From Phycisphaerales bacterium (GTDB lineage: Bacteria; Planctomycetota; Phycisphaerae; UBA1845), in the NCBI GenBank assembly GCA_020353195.1, contig CP070691.1, positions 3,375,052-3,439,051 of the forward strand: a stretch of 64,000 nt of DNA, given 5' to 3'. The first letter of the stretch is position 1. Each line of letters opens with the position of its first letter. Shown here in pieces: positions 32,921 to 42,641 of this stretch. The notes under the pieces were generated by a model. That model had not been told where the DNA came from, did not search any database, and was given only the letters and a program-made list of their open reading frames with translations. The translations under genes and the position numbers were made by a program.

Positions 32921-35257
32921 ATGCGCTGTCAGCGAATAGTGGCGATGGTTGCTATCGTCAGTCTTGGGTTGCTCGCCGGGCCTGCTGTTGGCGTTCAAAT
33001 ATCGGCTGTCCGCATCGTATCTGTCGATCCCAATCCCGTTCCGTGTGGCAGTACAACGATCGTGACGGTTGAGGTGGATTGGGGTCTGCTTCCCACGGAC
33101 GACGTCCCGGATACGGGAGTCGTGCAGATCTGGGAACATGATTGGGGGCCCTGGAACGACGATCAGCTGGGCACCGCGACCATCACGCTTGATGGCAAGG
33201 ATCTCGAGGATCTGTCCGGAACAAAGACGGTCGAGTTCGAGTTGGAGTGCGGACCTCCCCAGCCGGACTGCACCTGCGACTTCAGTGGTAACGCGGGCAC
33301 TGATGACGACGAGGAGTCCCCGCACAGGATCTACGCGTCGGTGCCTCTCGACTGGTATTGGCCGACCGAGTCGGACGGAGTCGACGTGAACTGCATGAAG
33401 GAAGACGGCACGATCGTGTGTGCAGACTCGTCGGCGTATCCGGGTGGCGCTGCGACGATGGAACTGGCGTGCCTCCAGAACAGCGGCGTGGCTGACGTGG
33501 CCATCGCTGTCGCGTATGACGCGACATTCGTCTCGGTCACGAATGCCCGATTCGCCCCTGAAACGGCGATGCAGTTCGCGACCACCGGGGTCGACATCTC
33601 TACGTCCGGGATCGTCTGGTTCACGGCGCACAATCCGGTGGATGTCATGGTGGATCCATTCCTGATGACGATCGACTTCATCACCGATCCGATGGCCCCG
33701 TTCTTCGAGGAGCAGCTGGTGTACGTCACCGACGGCACAGTCCTTCTCGACGAGGAGGCTCAGCCGCTCGTCATGCAGCATGGCAGCGGCCACCTGACCA
33801 TCGTTCCGCCAGACGGATTGTCGCCGGTGATCGATCCGAGCCTGATCTCCGCCGACGTGGCGGGCGAGAGCATCGTGGGCGCACCGGGTGCGATTCTCGA
33901 CGACTTCGGCCACACCTACGGTTGGCCTGACTACGTGGTGGTCGGGGCGGCTCTGGATGATCCTGCGGCCCCGCCTCCCGGCTGGTTCGGGGCGGCGTCT
34001 GTCGGCTTGGATGGCGGCTTCTTGATTGAGAACGTGGCGCTGAACCCCTGTCTGCCGCCGCTGCTGATCATGGCGAAGGACGGCTTGGACAATGAGTCAT
34101 ACGCCGCGAAGGAACTGGATATAACCGTGGCCGAGGTGAGCCATATTCCGGTTCGCCCGCGCAACTTGGCCTCGGTGGACGTGCCGTCCCAGCAGCCGAT
34201 TGCCGTTGCGATCCCCTGGCCCGCGGACGGTACGGTCACGGTCATGAGCACGAATCCGGCCGTCGTTACGATGCCCGGTGGTGGAGTCATTCCGTTTACG
34301 AGCACAGGTCCCGTGTGCGGGTACATCGATGTCAGCGTGCAGAACGTGGGTGAGGGCATGTCTCTCCTGCAGCTCAGCAATGACATGGGATTCTTCAACA
34401 GCACGAGCCGGGAGGTCAACGTGATTCCGCTCCAGGCGATGACTCTCGAGCTGGAGTATCCGATCATGTGGCTACCCCACGCGCAGCAGGCCACCGTGAT
34501 CGGGGATTTCGGTGCGGCCGGGATTCGTGACATCTCCACGAATTCCCTCATATCGTATGAGTCCAGCGACCCCGGCGTGGCTACGGTGGACGACACCGGC
34601 ATGGTGACCGCAGTGGGAGCCGGTCTTGCGACGATCACGGCCACGAGCACGAACGGGCTCGTGACGGACAGCACGGGAATTCATGTCACCGTGCGCGGCG
34701 ACTCCGACGGGGACGGCGACGTGGATCTTGTCGACTTCGCCGGGTTCCCTGATTGCATGACCGGTCCGGACGACGGTCCGCCTGGTGACGGATGTGAGCC
34801 TTTTGACTTCGAACCCGACGACGACGTTGACCTGGGCGATTTCGCCGCGTTTCAGACGGCGTTCAACGGTTTGGCAGGTGGGGGTGGCACGCGGATAGAG
34901 AGCTACTCCGACAGCGGGTGCCTGCCTCCTCCGCCCGGCGATGATAAGTCCGTGTGCGATGACGATGATGTGATCGAACTCACCGTGCAAGGCAATACGC
35001 TTCACGTACTTCACAGGAATGCAACGTACAACTGCTGCCCCGCCGACATTGTCATCTCGCTGGTCATCGAAGGGAACGTGCTCAGGCTCACCGAAGAGGA
35101 GATTCTCGGCGGCGAAGCGTGCACCTGCCTGTGCTGTTACAACGTGGAGGCAACCGTTGTTGACCTCGTTGCCGGTGTGTACATGGTCGAATTCTGCTGG
35201 GACGATTGGGAGACCGGTCAGCAGCAGTGTTACACGGAGCAGATTGTGATACCGTAG
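32921..35257 (+). CDS. exported protein with cohesin-like, BIG2 and dockerin-like modules
   Basis: A 778-residue exported protein. After the signal peptide come Ig-like strands (about 25-115), a Cys-rich acidic loop, a cohesin-like domain (about 170-300: GGAATMELACLQNSGVADVA, VAYDATFVSV...), further Ig-like parts, a BIG2 domain (about 510-592: YESSDPGVATVDDTGMVTAV) and a dockerin-like doublet (about 593-650: DSDGDGDVDLVDFAGF and DDDVDLGDFAAF), followed by a Cys-rich C-terminus. ATG 32921 has AAGGAGG at eight bases. Having both cohesin-like and dockerin-like modules could let it polymerise or scaffold others. Module names are from pattern only. Confidence 0.75.
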   Translation: MRCQRIVAMVAIVSLGLLAGPAVGVQISAVRIVSVDPNPVPCGSTTIVTVEVDWGLLPTDDVPDTGVVQIWEHDWGPWNDDQLGTATITLDGKDLEDLSGTKTVEFELECGPPQPDCTCDFSGNAGTDDDEESPHRIYASVPLDWYWPTESDGVDVNCMKEDGTIVCADSSAYPGGAATMELACLQNSGVADVAIAVAYDATFVSVTNARFAPETAMQFATTGVDISTSGIVWFTAHNPVDVMVDPFLMTIDFITDPMAPFFEEQLVYVTDGTVLLDEEAQPLVMQHGSGHLTIVPPDGLSPVIDPSLISADVAGESIVGAPGAILDDFGHTYGWPDYVVVGAALDDPAAPPPGWFGAASVGLDGGFLIENVALNPCLPPLLIMAKDGLDNESYAAKELDITVAEVSHIPVRPRNLASVDVPSQQPIAVAIPWPADGTVTVMSTNPAVVTMPGGGVIPFTSTGPVCGYIDVSVQNVGEGMSLLQLSNDMGFFNSTSREVNVIPLQAMTLELEYPIMWLPHAQQATVIGDFGAAGIRDISTNSLISYESSDPGVATVDDTGMVTAVGAGLATITATSTNGLVTDSTGIHVTVRGDSDGDGDVDLVDFAGFPDCMTGPDDGPPGDGCEPFDFEPDDDVDLGDFAAFQTAFNGLAGGGGTRIESYSDSGCLPPPPGDDKSVCDDDDVIELTVQGNTLHVLHRNATYNCCPADIVISLVIEGNVLRLTEEEILGGEACTCLCCYNVEATVVDLVAGVYMVEFCWDDWETGQQQCYTEQIVIP

Positions 35258-35378
35258 CACGTGTGGATCAAACGGCCTCGCAGTGCCGGCGACCATCCAA
35301 CCGCCTTTGACGGCACGCCGTCGACTTGACGCTGCCGGGCCGTGACGTTTCCCACCATCTCGCATGCCGGTGGAAGGA

Positions 35379-37952
35379 TCACTGCTGAGCGTTTTCCGGT
35401 GTTGATTTCGCGATGAGGGCGTCGGCCCGTTCGTGCCAGGCCGGGTCGTGGCACAGGGTCTTGAACGCCTCGATGCCCTGGCGGGCGGGGTCGAGCCGGC
35501 CCTGATCAATCAACAGCATTGACGCGATGTAGATGGGAAATGGATCATCCGGGTGGGTTGTGGAGACGGTCTCCAAGGCCTTGAGCAGTCGCGACGTGAC
35601 GTCGGGTGGGTTCGGGTCGGAGAGATTCGTAATTCGTTCGGCGTGCTCGACGGCCTGTATCGGGCGGGCTCGCTGCAGTTCGACGAGCGTCAGGCTTGCT
35701 CGGGCCAGTGCGTGATCGGGGTCGGAGGCCAGGACGCGCGTGGCCGACTCTTCGGCCTGTGGGTCGCGCCGAGCCATCGCACTGGTCCAGCCGTACCAGG
35801 CCACCAGATCGGGCAGATCGCCCTCCCGTTCGATGGCTTCGACCCACAGGCGGGCGGCGGATGCAAGGCGCTTCTGCGACACGAGAAGGTCGTGATACGC
35901 GATTTGCACCGGGCGTCGGGTCGGGTCGGCGTGCAGCTGAGCCTGCAGGAGTGTCTCGGCTTCGGCCGCATCTGACCGCTCGGCCAGCAGTGTGGCGAGG
36001 TTCAGCACGGCGGCGATGCTGTGCGGCGCCACTTCCACCGCCCGCCGATAGGCTGCGATCGCGTCGTCGCGCCGGTGCAGGTTGACGTTGCAGACGCCCA
36101 GGTTGATCCACGCCCCGGCGTTCTCCGGCATCCACGTCAGCAGCGACTGCAACCGTTGGGCCGCCTCGCGGTAGAGGCCCTGCTCCATGTCGATATCCGC
36201 CAGACCGTACAGGGCAGGCACTTCGTAGGGGTTGTTCTCCAGGGCGCTGTTGAAGGCGCGGCGTGCGGGTTCGAATTGGCCGAGCTTCCTGTGCAGTGAC
36301 CCCAGGGCCGTCAGCGCCGGGTTGTAGTTGGGTGCCAGTTCGACGGCGCGCTCGTAGTGGGTGACGGCCTGTTCATACCGCCCGAGTTCGCTGTAGATGG
36401 TGCCCAGTCTGGCGTGTGCCTTTGCGTCGGTGGGGTCGGCGGCGATCGCGCGTTGGATGGCGGCGATGCCGTCATCGATTCGGCCGAGGCGATACAGCGC
36501 CATCCCCGCCTGGTGGCCGGCGGTGCAGGCCATCGTGTCTGGATGTCTGTCGAGTTCCTCGTGAGCGGCCCGCCACGCGTCTTCGTACCGGTTGGCGTCG
36601 GCGTAGGCGCCGGCGAGCCTGTTCCAGACTCCTTCTTCTTCAGGATAGCACGAGGCGACGCGAAGGGCGCGGTCAATCGTGGTCCGGTAGGCGGCGCAGC
36701 ATTGCCAGCTTGTCACCAGCAGCCCGAGCCCCCAGGCCGCCCCGGCTACCGCTGCCAGCGAAACTGCCACGGGCCGGCTCAATCGGCGCTGTAGCGCCGC
36801 AGCGGCCGCTACCGCAGCCACGGCGGCGATCCAATGGAAACCGATGGCCGGTAAGTACATGTACCGCTCGGCCACCAGCAGGTTCCGTGACGGCAGCAGC
36901 GGCAGTGTGGCGGCGATCGTGGCGAGGAACCACACCCCGCCCACCGCGCCGATTCGGGTTCGGCGCAGAGATACGCTGACGGCACCGACCGCCGCCAGGA
37001 CCACGACGGCCGCTGCGGGCAGTCTCGGGTCGGACCACTGCGCCGGGTTGGGTGTCGGGTGCCAGGGTGCCAGTCCGGTCGGTACCACGTAGTGCTGGAC
37101 GTACCACGCCAGTGCCAGCGCGGTCCGGACGACGGCGGACCCCCGCAGCTCCTCGGCCCCGCCTTTCAGCATACCTTCTGACATGCGTACGTTGAGCAGC
37201 GCGAACGATGCGGTGATCGCCGCGGCCGCGGCCCAGAGCGCCCACGCCCGCCTGTGCGAGCGGGCCCCGCGCAGGACAATCACGATGAGCATCAGTACCG
37301 GCAGCCCCACGCGCACCTTGCACATCATCGTCAGTGCCGTGAACACGACGCACAGGAGTGCCGCGAGCCATCGTCTGTCCGCCAGCCATCGGTCGAATGC
37401 GATCAGGGTCGCCAGGGCAAACAGCGTGGATGTCAGCATCATTCGTCCGCTCAGCCACGCCACCGTTTCCGCGTTGAGCGGGTGGACCGCGAACAGGATA
37501 GCGGCCACGATCGGGACGAACCGGTTCCGGGACAGGCGCGAGAGCAGCCACCAGACGAGCACGGCGTTGCCCGCGTGGATGAGTACGTTGGTCAGGTGGA
37601 ACAGCCAGGCTCCCGCCCCCGGCCCCTCGGCGTCCGCCGTCAGGCCCACTGCGTGCACCGCGGCGAAGTTGGCCGCAAAGGTCAGCAGGGGAACCGGCTG
37701 GTACAGGTCACGGTTGGCGTCGGGGTCGAACAGTTTGATCGCGTGCCGGATCGACGGGTGGTTCACCAGCACGTGATCGCGAGCGAGATGGAAGTCATCG
37801 CCGTGGAGGAACCCGCCCCGCAGTGACGGCAGCCCCATGACCACGGCCGCCAGCGCGATGCCCACCGGGATCATCGCCGCCCGCCATCCGTGCGGAGGCA
37901 TGCTGTCGGGCTGTTCCCGGCTGGTGCTGCATGATGCCTGGCTCGTTTGCAT
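35379..37952 (-). CDS. TMTC-type membrane glycosyltransferase with TPR domain
   Basis: An 857-residue protein. About ten membrane helices (25-430) begin with an acidic loop GGFLHGDDFHLARDH (about 46-60), typical of the catalytic Asp loop of GT-C mannosyltransferases, and include LFAVHPLNAETVAWLSGR, a TMTC-like motif. The C-terminal half (about 440-850) holds TPR repeats (e.g. AKAHARLGTIYSELGRYEQA). TMTC proteins O-mannosylate exported proteins. Bacterial relatives of this kind are common in planctomycetes; sugar and target are unknown. It is monocistronic. Confidence 0.8.
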   Translation of the reverse strand: MQTSQASCSTSREQPDSMPPHGWRAAMIPVGIALAAVVMGLPSLRGGFLHGDDFHLARDHVLVNHPSIRHAIKLFDPDANRDLYQPVPLLTFAANFAAVHAVGLTADAEGPGAGAWLFHLTNVLIHAGNAVLVWWLLSRLSRNRFVPIVAAILFAVHPLNAETVAWLSGRMMLTSTLFALATLIAFDRWLADRRWLAALLCVVFTALTMMCKVRVGLPVLMLIVIVLRGARSHRRAWALWAAAAAITASFALLNVRMSEGMLKGGAEELRGSAVVRTALALAWYVQHYVVPTGLAPWHPTPNPAQWSDPRLPAAAVVVLAAVGAVSVSLRRTRIGAVGGVWFLATIAATLPLLPSRNLLVAERYMYLPAIGFHWIAAVAAVAAAAALQRRLSRPVAVSLAAVAGAAWGLGLLVTSWQCCAAYRTTIDRALRVASCYPEEEGVWNRLAGAYADANRYEDAWRAAHEELDRHPDTMACTAGHQAGMALYRLGRIDDGIAAIQRAIAADPTDAKAHARLGTIYSELGRYEQAVTHYERAVELAPNYNPALTALGSLHRKLGQFEPARRAFNSALENNPYEVPALYGLADIDMEQGLYREAAQRLQSLLTWMPENAGAWINLGVCNVNLHRRDDAIAAYRRAVEVAPHSIAAVLNLATLLAERSDAAEAETLLQAQLHADPTRRPVQIAYHDLLVSQKRLASAARLWVEAIEREGDLPDLVAWYGWTSAMARRDPQAEESATRVLASDPDHALARASLTLVELQRARPIQAVEHAERITNLSDPNPPDVTSRLLKALETVSTTHPDDPFPIYIASMLLIDQGRLDPARQGIEAFKTLCHDPAWHERADALIAKSTPENAQQ

Positions 37953-38042
37953 CAGAGCGTGCTTTCGTCGAAGGCTTTCGGGCCCCGTCCGCGTCCGCGA
38001 CGCGCGTGTTGCCGGCCCGGGCAGGCGGCGTCACCGAATCAC

Positions 38043-39074
38043 TTACGCCGCGCATACCGCGTCGGCGAGTTCGCCGACGCCGGTGCGGATGCAGTCCACG
38101 ACCGGCAGGCCGGTCAAATCCCGCACCTGCTCGATTGATGCCGAGATCGCCGCGTCGCTCATCCCGTGGCCGTTCAGGGCGACTCCGACGACCTTGGCCG
38201 GGTGGAGCGGCCTGACGATCGCCTCATACAGTTGGATCACCTCGTTCAGCGGGGGTATCGGGATGTCGATGTTGCGCAGCGTTTTTCGCTGCGGCGCGTG
38301 GCACAGGATCATCCGGTCCGGCAGTGTGCCGTGCAACAGGCCCAGCGCAACGGCGGAGTAGCTCGGATGCAGCAGGGCGCCCTGCCCTTCGACGACAATA
38401 CAATCCGCGTCGCCCTTTTCCAGGATGGCTGCCTCGATGGCTCCGGAGACGAAGTCGGAGATCACGGCGTCGACCACCACGCCTGATCCGGTGATCATCA
38501 CTCCGGTCTGCCCCGTGGCTACGAACTCCGCTCGTAACCCCCTGTCGGACAGTGCCCGGGTGAGCTCCATAGCCGTCAATCGTTTGCCGATGTTGCAGTC
38601 TGTCCCCACGGTGAGCACGCGCCGGGCGCGCGTCCTGGCGGCCTTTGCCGTTCCGACGGATGCCGGCCTGGGGACGGCGCGGACGTCGAGAATCGTCAGG
38701 CCCCTCTGCGCCGCCGCCTCCGCGAATTCCGGGTCGTCGCCGAGGCGATCGTGCAGCCCGTTGATCACGTTCATGCCGGCGGCGAGTCCCTGGCGAATGA
38801 ACCGTCGCCAGTCGGCGGGCAACCGTCCGCCCGGCGGGGCGACTCCGATCAGGAGATGGTCGGGTTGATAGCGCGACGCCGACTCGATGCTCTCGACGAT
38901 CGGGACGCCCGCGCCGCAGCCGACAAGGTCTTCGAGGTTCTCGCCGGCGTGGTTTGGATCGAGTACGGCCACCACCTCATCCGGGCGGTAGCGGAGCAAC
39001 CCGACTGCGGTCTTGGCGTCGAAAGGGTCGAGGTGACCATCCGTGAGTATGCAGATCCGCTTCTTGTGCGTCAT
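38043..39074 (-). CDS. DUF1611 protein, DgcN-type D-glutamate N-acetyltransferase candidate
   Basis: A 343-residue protein of the DUF1611 family: an N-terminal Rossmann-like part (LTDGHLDPFDAKTAVGLLRY, then IGVAPPGGRLP) and a C-terminal P-loop-like part with VGTDCNIGKRLTAMEL (about 185-200), the ATGQTGVMI loop and VVEGQGALLHPSYSAV. The family includes DgcN, which acetylates D-glutamate, and is usually encoded beside the enolase-superfamily racemase DgcA. Here such a racemase lies 21 kb away (15860-17050). ATG 39074 begins the conserved part; the long upstream open frame is unlike anything. Confidence 0.78.
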   Translation of the reverse strand: MTHKKRICILTDGHLDPFDAKTAVGLLRYRPDEVVAVLDPNHAGENLEDLVGCGAGVPIVESIESASRYQPDHLLIGVAPPGGRLPADWRRFIRQGLAAGMNVINGLHDRLGDDPEFAEAAAQRGLTILDVRAVPRPASVGTAKAARTRARRVLTVGTDCNIGKRLTAMELTRALSDRGLRAEFVATGQTGVMITGSGVVVDAVISDFVSGAIEAAILEKGDADCIVVEGQGALLHPSYSAVALGLLHGTLPDRMILCHAPQRKTLRNIDIPIPPLNEVIQLYEAIVRPLHPAKVVGVALNGHGMSDAAISASIEQVRDLTGLPVVDCIRTGVGELADAVCAA

Positions 39075-39469
39075 TTGTCGTCGATCCCTGTGGCGGGCGC
39101 ACTGGCCGCCGTGCTGACGTACGTGTCTGCCGGTTCCGGTCGCCCGGGCGACCGCATTCGTGGAAAACGCCGAGAATCCGGTCAGGTCGAACGGATTATT
39201 GTAGCGTTTGTGGCGTGAAGTGACATCCGCGGGCGGTCGCGGCCGAGGACCGGCCGACCGGTGGTGGCGAACGTATCTTCCCTGTCCATAAGGATTTCCA
39301 GGGATGTATCGGACCGAGGCCCCGTGTGGCTTCGCTTCCGGCTTGTCGGTCGCAGGGGCAATACCTCGGATGTTGGGTTGGAACAACCCGATCAGTAGTC
39401 TAGAATTGGGCGCCAGGTCAGCCGCCTATCGGGTATGGTGTTCGATCCGCATCTGGAGACGATGATTCA
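39075..39469. other. 395-bp intergenic region with a strong promoter
   Basis: Apart from the promoter at 39378-39406 nothing is recognised. Confidence 0.5.
39378..39406 (+). promoter_or_regulatory. sigma-70 promoter of the Rrf2-type regulator gene
   Basis: -35 TTGGAA (39378-39383), 17-base spacer, -10 TAGAAT (39401-39406). Transcription would begin near 39413, giving a leader of about 57 bases. Rrf2 regulators often control their own promoter, so an operator could overlap; the imperfect inverted repeat GGTTGGAACAACC (39377-39389) overlaps the -35 box. Confidence 0.6.
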
Positions 39470-39955
39470 ATGGCATCGCCCGGCCTCTCCGCAGCTCATT
39501 ATGGGATAGACATTCTGATGGAGATGGCGGCTGAGCCGGGCCCGATCAGTCGCACCGCCCTGCGGAGCCGGACGGCGCTGACGGCTCGGCAACTGGAGGC
39601 CGGGCTCAACGTCCTGACGGCGTCGAACCTGGTGGCTCACGAAGACGGCCCTCAGGGCAGGTACTTGCTGGCCGAAGCTCCCGAGGCCATCTCGATCCAG
39701 CACCTCTGCCGCGCCCTAGCCGGCGCATCGTTGGATTCGGCAGTCCGCCCGCCCGCGCCTGCGTTTCCCGCACTGGCCGATCTCGACCCCCAGACAACGC
39801 TGGACGGACTTCGTCGGGCCCTTGGGGCCGCCGATGCGGAACTGTGCGCCTACTATGACGCATGTGTGTCACTTGGCGGACCGGAAGGTCCGGCCATTCA
39901 CGCCCGCTGCAACCGGGAGCGCGAGGAAGAGCTTAAAGGCTGCGCCAGGAAGTAA
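39470..39955 (+). CDS. Rrf2-family transcriptional regulator
   Basis: A 161-residue winged-helix protein: helix-turn-helix ISRTALRSRTALTARQLEAGLNVLTASNLV (about 26-55) and wing DGPQGRYLLAEAPEAISIQHL (about 59-79), the Rrf2 order. In Fe-S members three Cys lie in the dimer region; here Cys residues in the C-terminal half are at LCAYYDAC (about 124-131) and CN (about 152), a different spacing, so cluster binding is open. GGAGA stands nine bases before the ATG. It is monocistronic; a promoter with an overlapping inverted repeat is upstream. Confidence 0.72.
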   Translation: MASPGLSAAHYGIDILMEMAAEPGPISRTALRSRTALTARQLEAGLNVLTASNLVAHEDGPQGRYLLAEAPEAISIQHLCRALAGASLDSAVRPPAPAFPALADLDPQTTLDGLRRALGAADAELCAYYDACVSLGGPEGPAIHARCNREREEELKGCARK

Positions 39956-40105
39956 GCTCGGCGCCCTCCAACTCGTTGTCCGCACCTGACCCGGATCCCA
40001 ATCTCCGCCAAACAACCACTCACGGAGATCGAATGCCCTTCGTGGCGCGGGGGCCGTGAAGGATGCAATACACTGCCATGTGTGCGCGTGTGCCCGGGCG
40101 TCGCG

Positions 40106-41149
40106 TCAACCGGCGGGGCTGTCGGCCAGTCGTTGGGCCAGCACCCGGCGGTGCCGGGTGTACCATTCGTGAAGGGCGGCATCGTCGCCGACGAGTCGGC
40201 GGCTCGTAGTCATGACGTCGTCCACCTGCTCGCGCGTGATCTTCGGGCGATCATCGGGCGTAACGTCGACGTGCGTGAGGGCCCGATCGAGCGTCATCAA
40301 CGCCATCATCAACGGCTGCAAGCAGAACAACCGGATGCCGCTGGGGACCGCGGGATAGCCGAGGGTGTACGCCAACGCCTGATCGAGATGATCCGCCGCC
40401 CGGGCCACGATCACCGCCCGGACGGGCAGAGGCAGCGCAGGCTGCAACAGCGTGTTCGGATCCAGGTCGCATCGGTGGGCGACTTCGGGCGGGATGAACA
40501 CGCGGCCGTCCGACAGGTCGCTGGGATGGTCTTTGACGATGTTGGTCAGTTGCAGGCCTTGACCGAACCGCCGGGCCCGGCTCATTCGTTCCTCGCTGAT
40601 GGCTCCGGGATCGCGCCCCAGGTGCAGATCGAACAGCCGCGTCAGCATCATGCCGACCACGCCGGCGGCGTAGTGGCAGTACCGCTCGAGATCGTCGAGC
40701 GTGGCACACAGCCATCGCGGATCATCACCGGCGTCGGTCAGCGGCGTCTTCCGCAATCCGCCGATCATCTCGACCGCGCAGGCCCGGACGGCGTCGATGA
40801 CGCCCGGAGGAAACGCCGCCAGCTGCGCGAACACCTGACCACAGCGATTCATGAGCCGGCAGCACGGCTCGTCACGGCGGCGACCGGTGAACCGCTCGGC
40901 GACACGCTGGCAGCGGTCGATCTGCAGCGGCGGGCCCAGCGTGGCCAAGAGGTCGTCGAACATACGCTGGCGGTCGGCTTCGCTGTCGGCCGGATGATCT
41001 TCGACAGTGTCGACGATTCGGCATACCAGATAGGCGGAGCCCACCCAGATGCCCAACGGCGAGGGTAGCTCGGGAATCGACAGGGCGAACGTACGAGACA
41101 CGCCCTGAAGCAACTCGTCCAGGGGTACATCCGTCCGGCAGTCGGTCAT
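40106..41149 (-). CDS. squalene synthase (farnesyl-diphosphate farnesyltransferase) type
   Basis: About 347 residues, all-helical isoprenoid synthase fold. Motifs follow squalene synthase more than phytoene synthase or HpnC/D: SRTFALSIPELP, first Mg2+ site DTVED, YCHYAAGVVGMMLTRLF, and second site GLQLTNIVKDHPSD followed by GRVFIPPE. It should condense two farnesyl diphosphates to squalene on the membrane, for hopanoids or sterols. The start is uncertain: ATG 41149 gives the usual N-terminus, but in-frame ATGs upstream (41164, 41200, 41263) are open. It lies just downstream of the GTPase gene on the same strand. Confidence 0.82.
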   Translation of the reverse strand: MTDCRTDVPLDELLQGVSRTFALSIPELPSPLGIWVGSAYLVCRIVDTVEDHPADSEADRQRMFDDLLATLGPPLQIDRCQRVAERFTGRRRDEPCCRLMNRCGQVFAQLAAFPPGVIDAVRACAVEMIGGLRKTPLTDAGDDPRWLCATLDDLERYCHYAAGVVGMMLTRLFDLHLGRDPGAISEERMSRARRFGQGLQLTNIVKDHPSDLSDGRVFIPPEVAHRCDLDPNTLLQPALPLPVRAVIVARAADHLDQALAYTLGYPAVPSGIRLFCLQPLMMALMTLDRALTHVDVTPDDRPKITREQVDDVMTTSRRLVGDDAALHEWYTRHRRVLAQRLADSPAG

Positions 41150-41269
41150 GGCGGCTGCGAGCATATCGCGGTTCGCGCCGGCGTCAACGCGCCGCTTCAT
41201 GACCGGGACGATCGCAGCACGGGTCACGCCGTGGATGTCATGCAGGACGTGTGGCGGAAGCATCCGCGA

Positions 41270-42265
41270 TCAGGTGTGCAGCTCCACGACGTCTCTGTCA
41301 TGCAGGATGTGGTCGAGGTGCACGTTCTGCCCGTCAGTGACACCGTGGCCCCACAGGCGCGCGGATCTGACGCGCTGCTCGAGTCCGCGGTGCACCTTGC
41401 GGGCCATTGCGTGAACGTCGCTGCCGGCGGGGAGGACGAAAGGCTCGCTGAGGTCGGGCTTCTTGCCGGGCGGCTTGGCGTATATGCGTATCACGCGGGT
41501 CAATTCGAAGAGGAGCCCAGGCAGGTGAGCCATCCGGTCCGCGTCGCGAACGGACAGCGGTTCGATCCGCACGCGCGCGGCGAAGAGATCGCGAAGCATC
41601 TCGAGATTGTCGTTCGTGCCGGGAAGGTCGATCTTGTTGGCCAGCACGAGTCCGGGGACTCTCAGTATTGCCTCCGGTTCGTCTGGACGCGCGCGCGGGC
41701 CGTCGGTCAGCTCGATGCGTCGTTCGGCAAGGTGATCCAGGCACGTCTCGACGTCCTCGAGAACCGAGTCGCTGGCGATATCTGCGACGACGATCAGCGC
41801 GTCCGCCGAGCGCCACAGGCCGAAAGAACCGGTCGGCACGTGGTCGGCCGTTACCGGCGGGGTGTCGATCAGCTGAATCTGGACGTCCTCGTACGGGACC
41901 ATTCCGGGCAGGGGCAGCGGCGTGGAGAACGGGTAGTCTGCGATCTTCACGTGGGCGTTGGTCAGGCCGCCGACGATCGCCGATTTGCCGACGTTGGGCG
42001 TGCCGATCAGGGCGATTTGGCCGGCCCCGGATTTCGGGACGTAGAACGGGTCGACCCGTGCCGGGCCTTTCGGGCCGCCGTGCTGCAGGGCCTTGCGCGC
42101 CGCGGAGAGCTTCTTCTTCAGCTCGGCCTGCATCTTTTCGGAGGATTTGTGCTTCGGCAGCTCGCGCCACATCTCTTCCAGCGCGGCCAGCTTCTCCTCG
42201 GGTGTCTTGGCTGCCCGGTACTTGGCGTCGGCCTCGTGATACTGCGGGGTCAGGTTCAGGGCCAT
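41270..42265 (-). CDS. DRG/OBG-type GTPase with TGS domain
   Basis: A 331-residue GTP-binding protein: helical N-terminus (about 1-78), G1 GTPNVGKS (about 88-95), G3 DTPP (about 124-127), G4 NKID (about 223-226) and a C-terminal TGS domain (about 260-331, ending LDHILHDRDVVELH). This arrangement (helical arm, Obg-like G domain, TGS) is that of DRG-type GTPases, known from archaea and eukaryotes as ribosome-associated factors and found scattered in bacteria. The classical G3 Gly (DTPG) is Pro, which may slow hydrolysis. It stands upstream of squalene synthase and may be cotranscribed. Confidence 0.82.
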   Translation of the reverse strand: MALNLTPQYHEADAKYRAAKTPEEKLAALEEMWRELPKHKSSEKMQAELKKKLSAARKALQHGGPKGPARVDPFYVPKSGAGQIALIGTPNVGKSAIVGGLTNAHVKIADYPFSTPLPLPGMVPYEDVQIQLIDTPPVTADHVPTGSFGLWRSADALIVVADIASDSVLEDVETCLDHLAERRIELTDGPRARPDEPEAILRVPGLVLANKIDLPGTNDNLEMLRDLFAARVRIEPLSVRDADRMAHLPGLLFELTRVIRIYAKPPGKKPDLSEPFVLPAGSDVHAMARKVHRGLEQRVRSARLWGHGVTDGQNVHLDHILHDRDVVELHT

Positions 42266-42612
42266 CGCGTCGGCTCCGGTCTAAGTATATCCAGGCCGGG
42301 GCCGTGAGGCATCGCGGCCGCAAGTCGCGCAGCGATGATTGGCGTATCGGGTCCCTGATCGGGAGTGTGGGGGATTCCGGTCACTGCCGGACCGTGTGAC
42401 GCGCGGGCGGCTGTTGAGAGAAGGCGCTGGTTTCGCATCATACCCTTGGGCATCCGATAAACGTGTGGTCGCGCAGCCCTCCACAGGTTGCGGTGGACGG
42501 ACTGAAGGCGCCCGGCTGCGTGCCGTATGTGGTGTTCGGTACGGCTCTTACATTGCCCGGCACCTTCGTGGCCTCTGATCGTCGACTGGAGAGCGGGCAG
42601 CAGCGTTTACCA

Positions 42613-42641
42613 TTGACATCGCAGCCCCGATCTGCTATCGT
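42613..42641 (+). promoter_or_regulatory. strong sigma-70 promoter of the PEP-CTERM-like gene
   Basis: A consensus -35 TTGACA (42613-42618), exactly 17 bases, then -10 TATCGT (42636-42641). The start of transcription would be near 42648, some 350 bases before the ATG at 43001. Confidence 0.65.
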
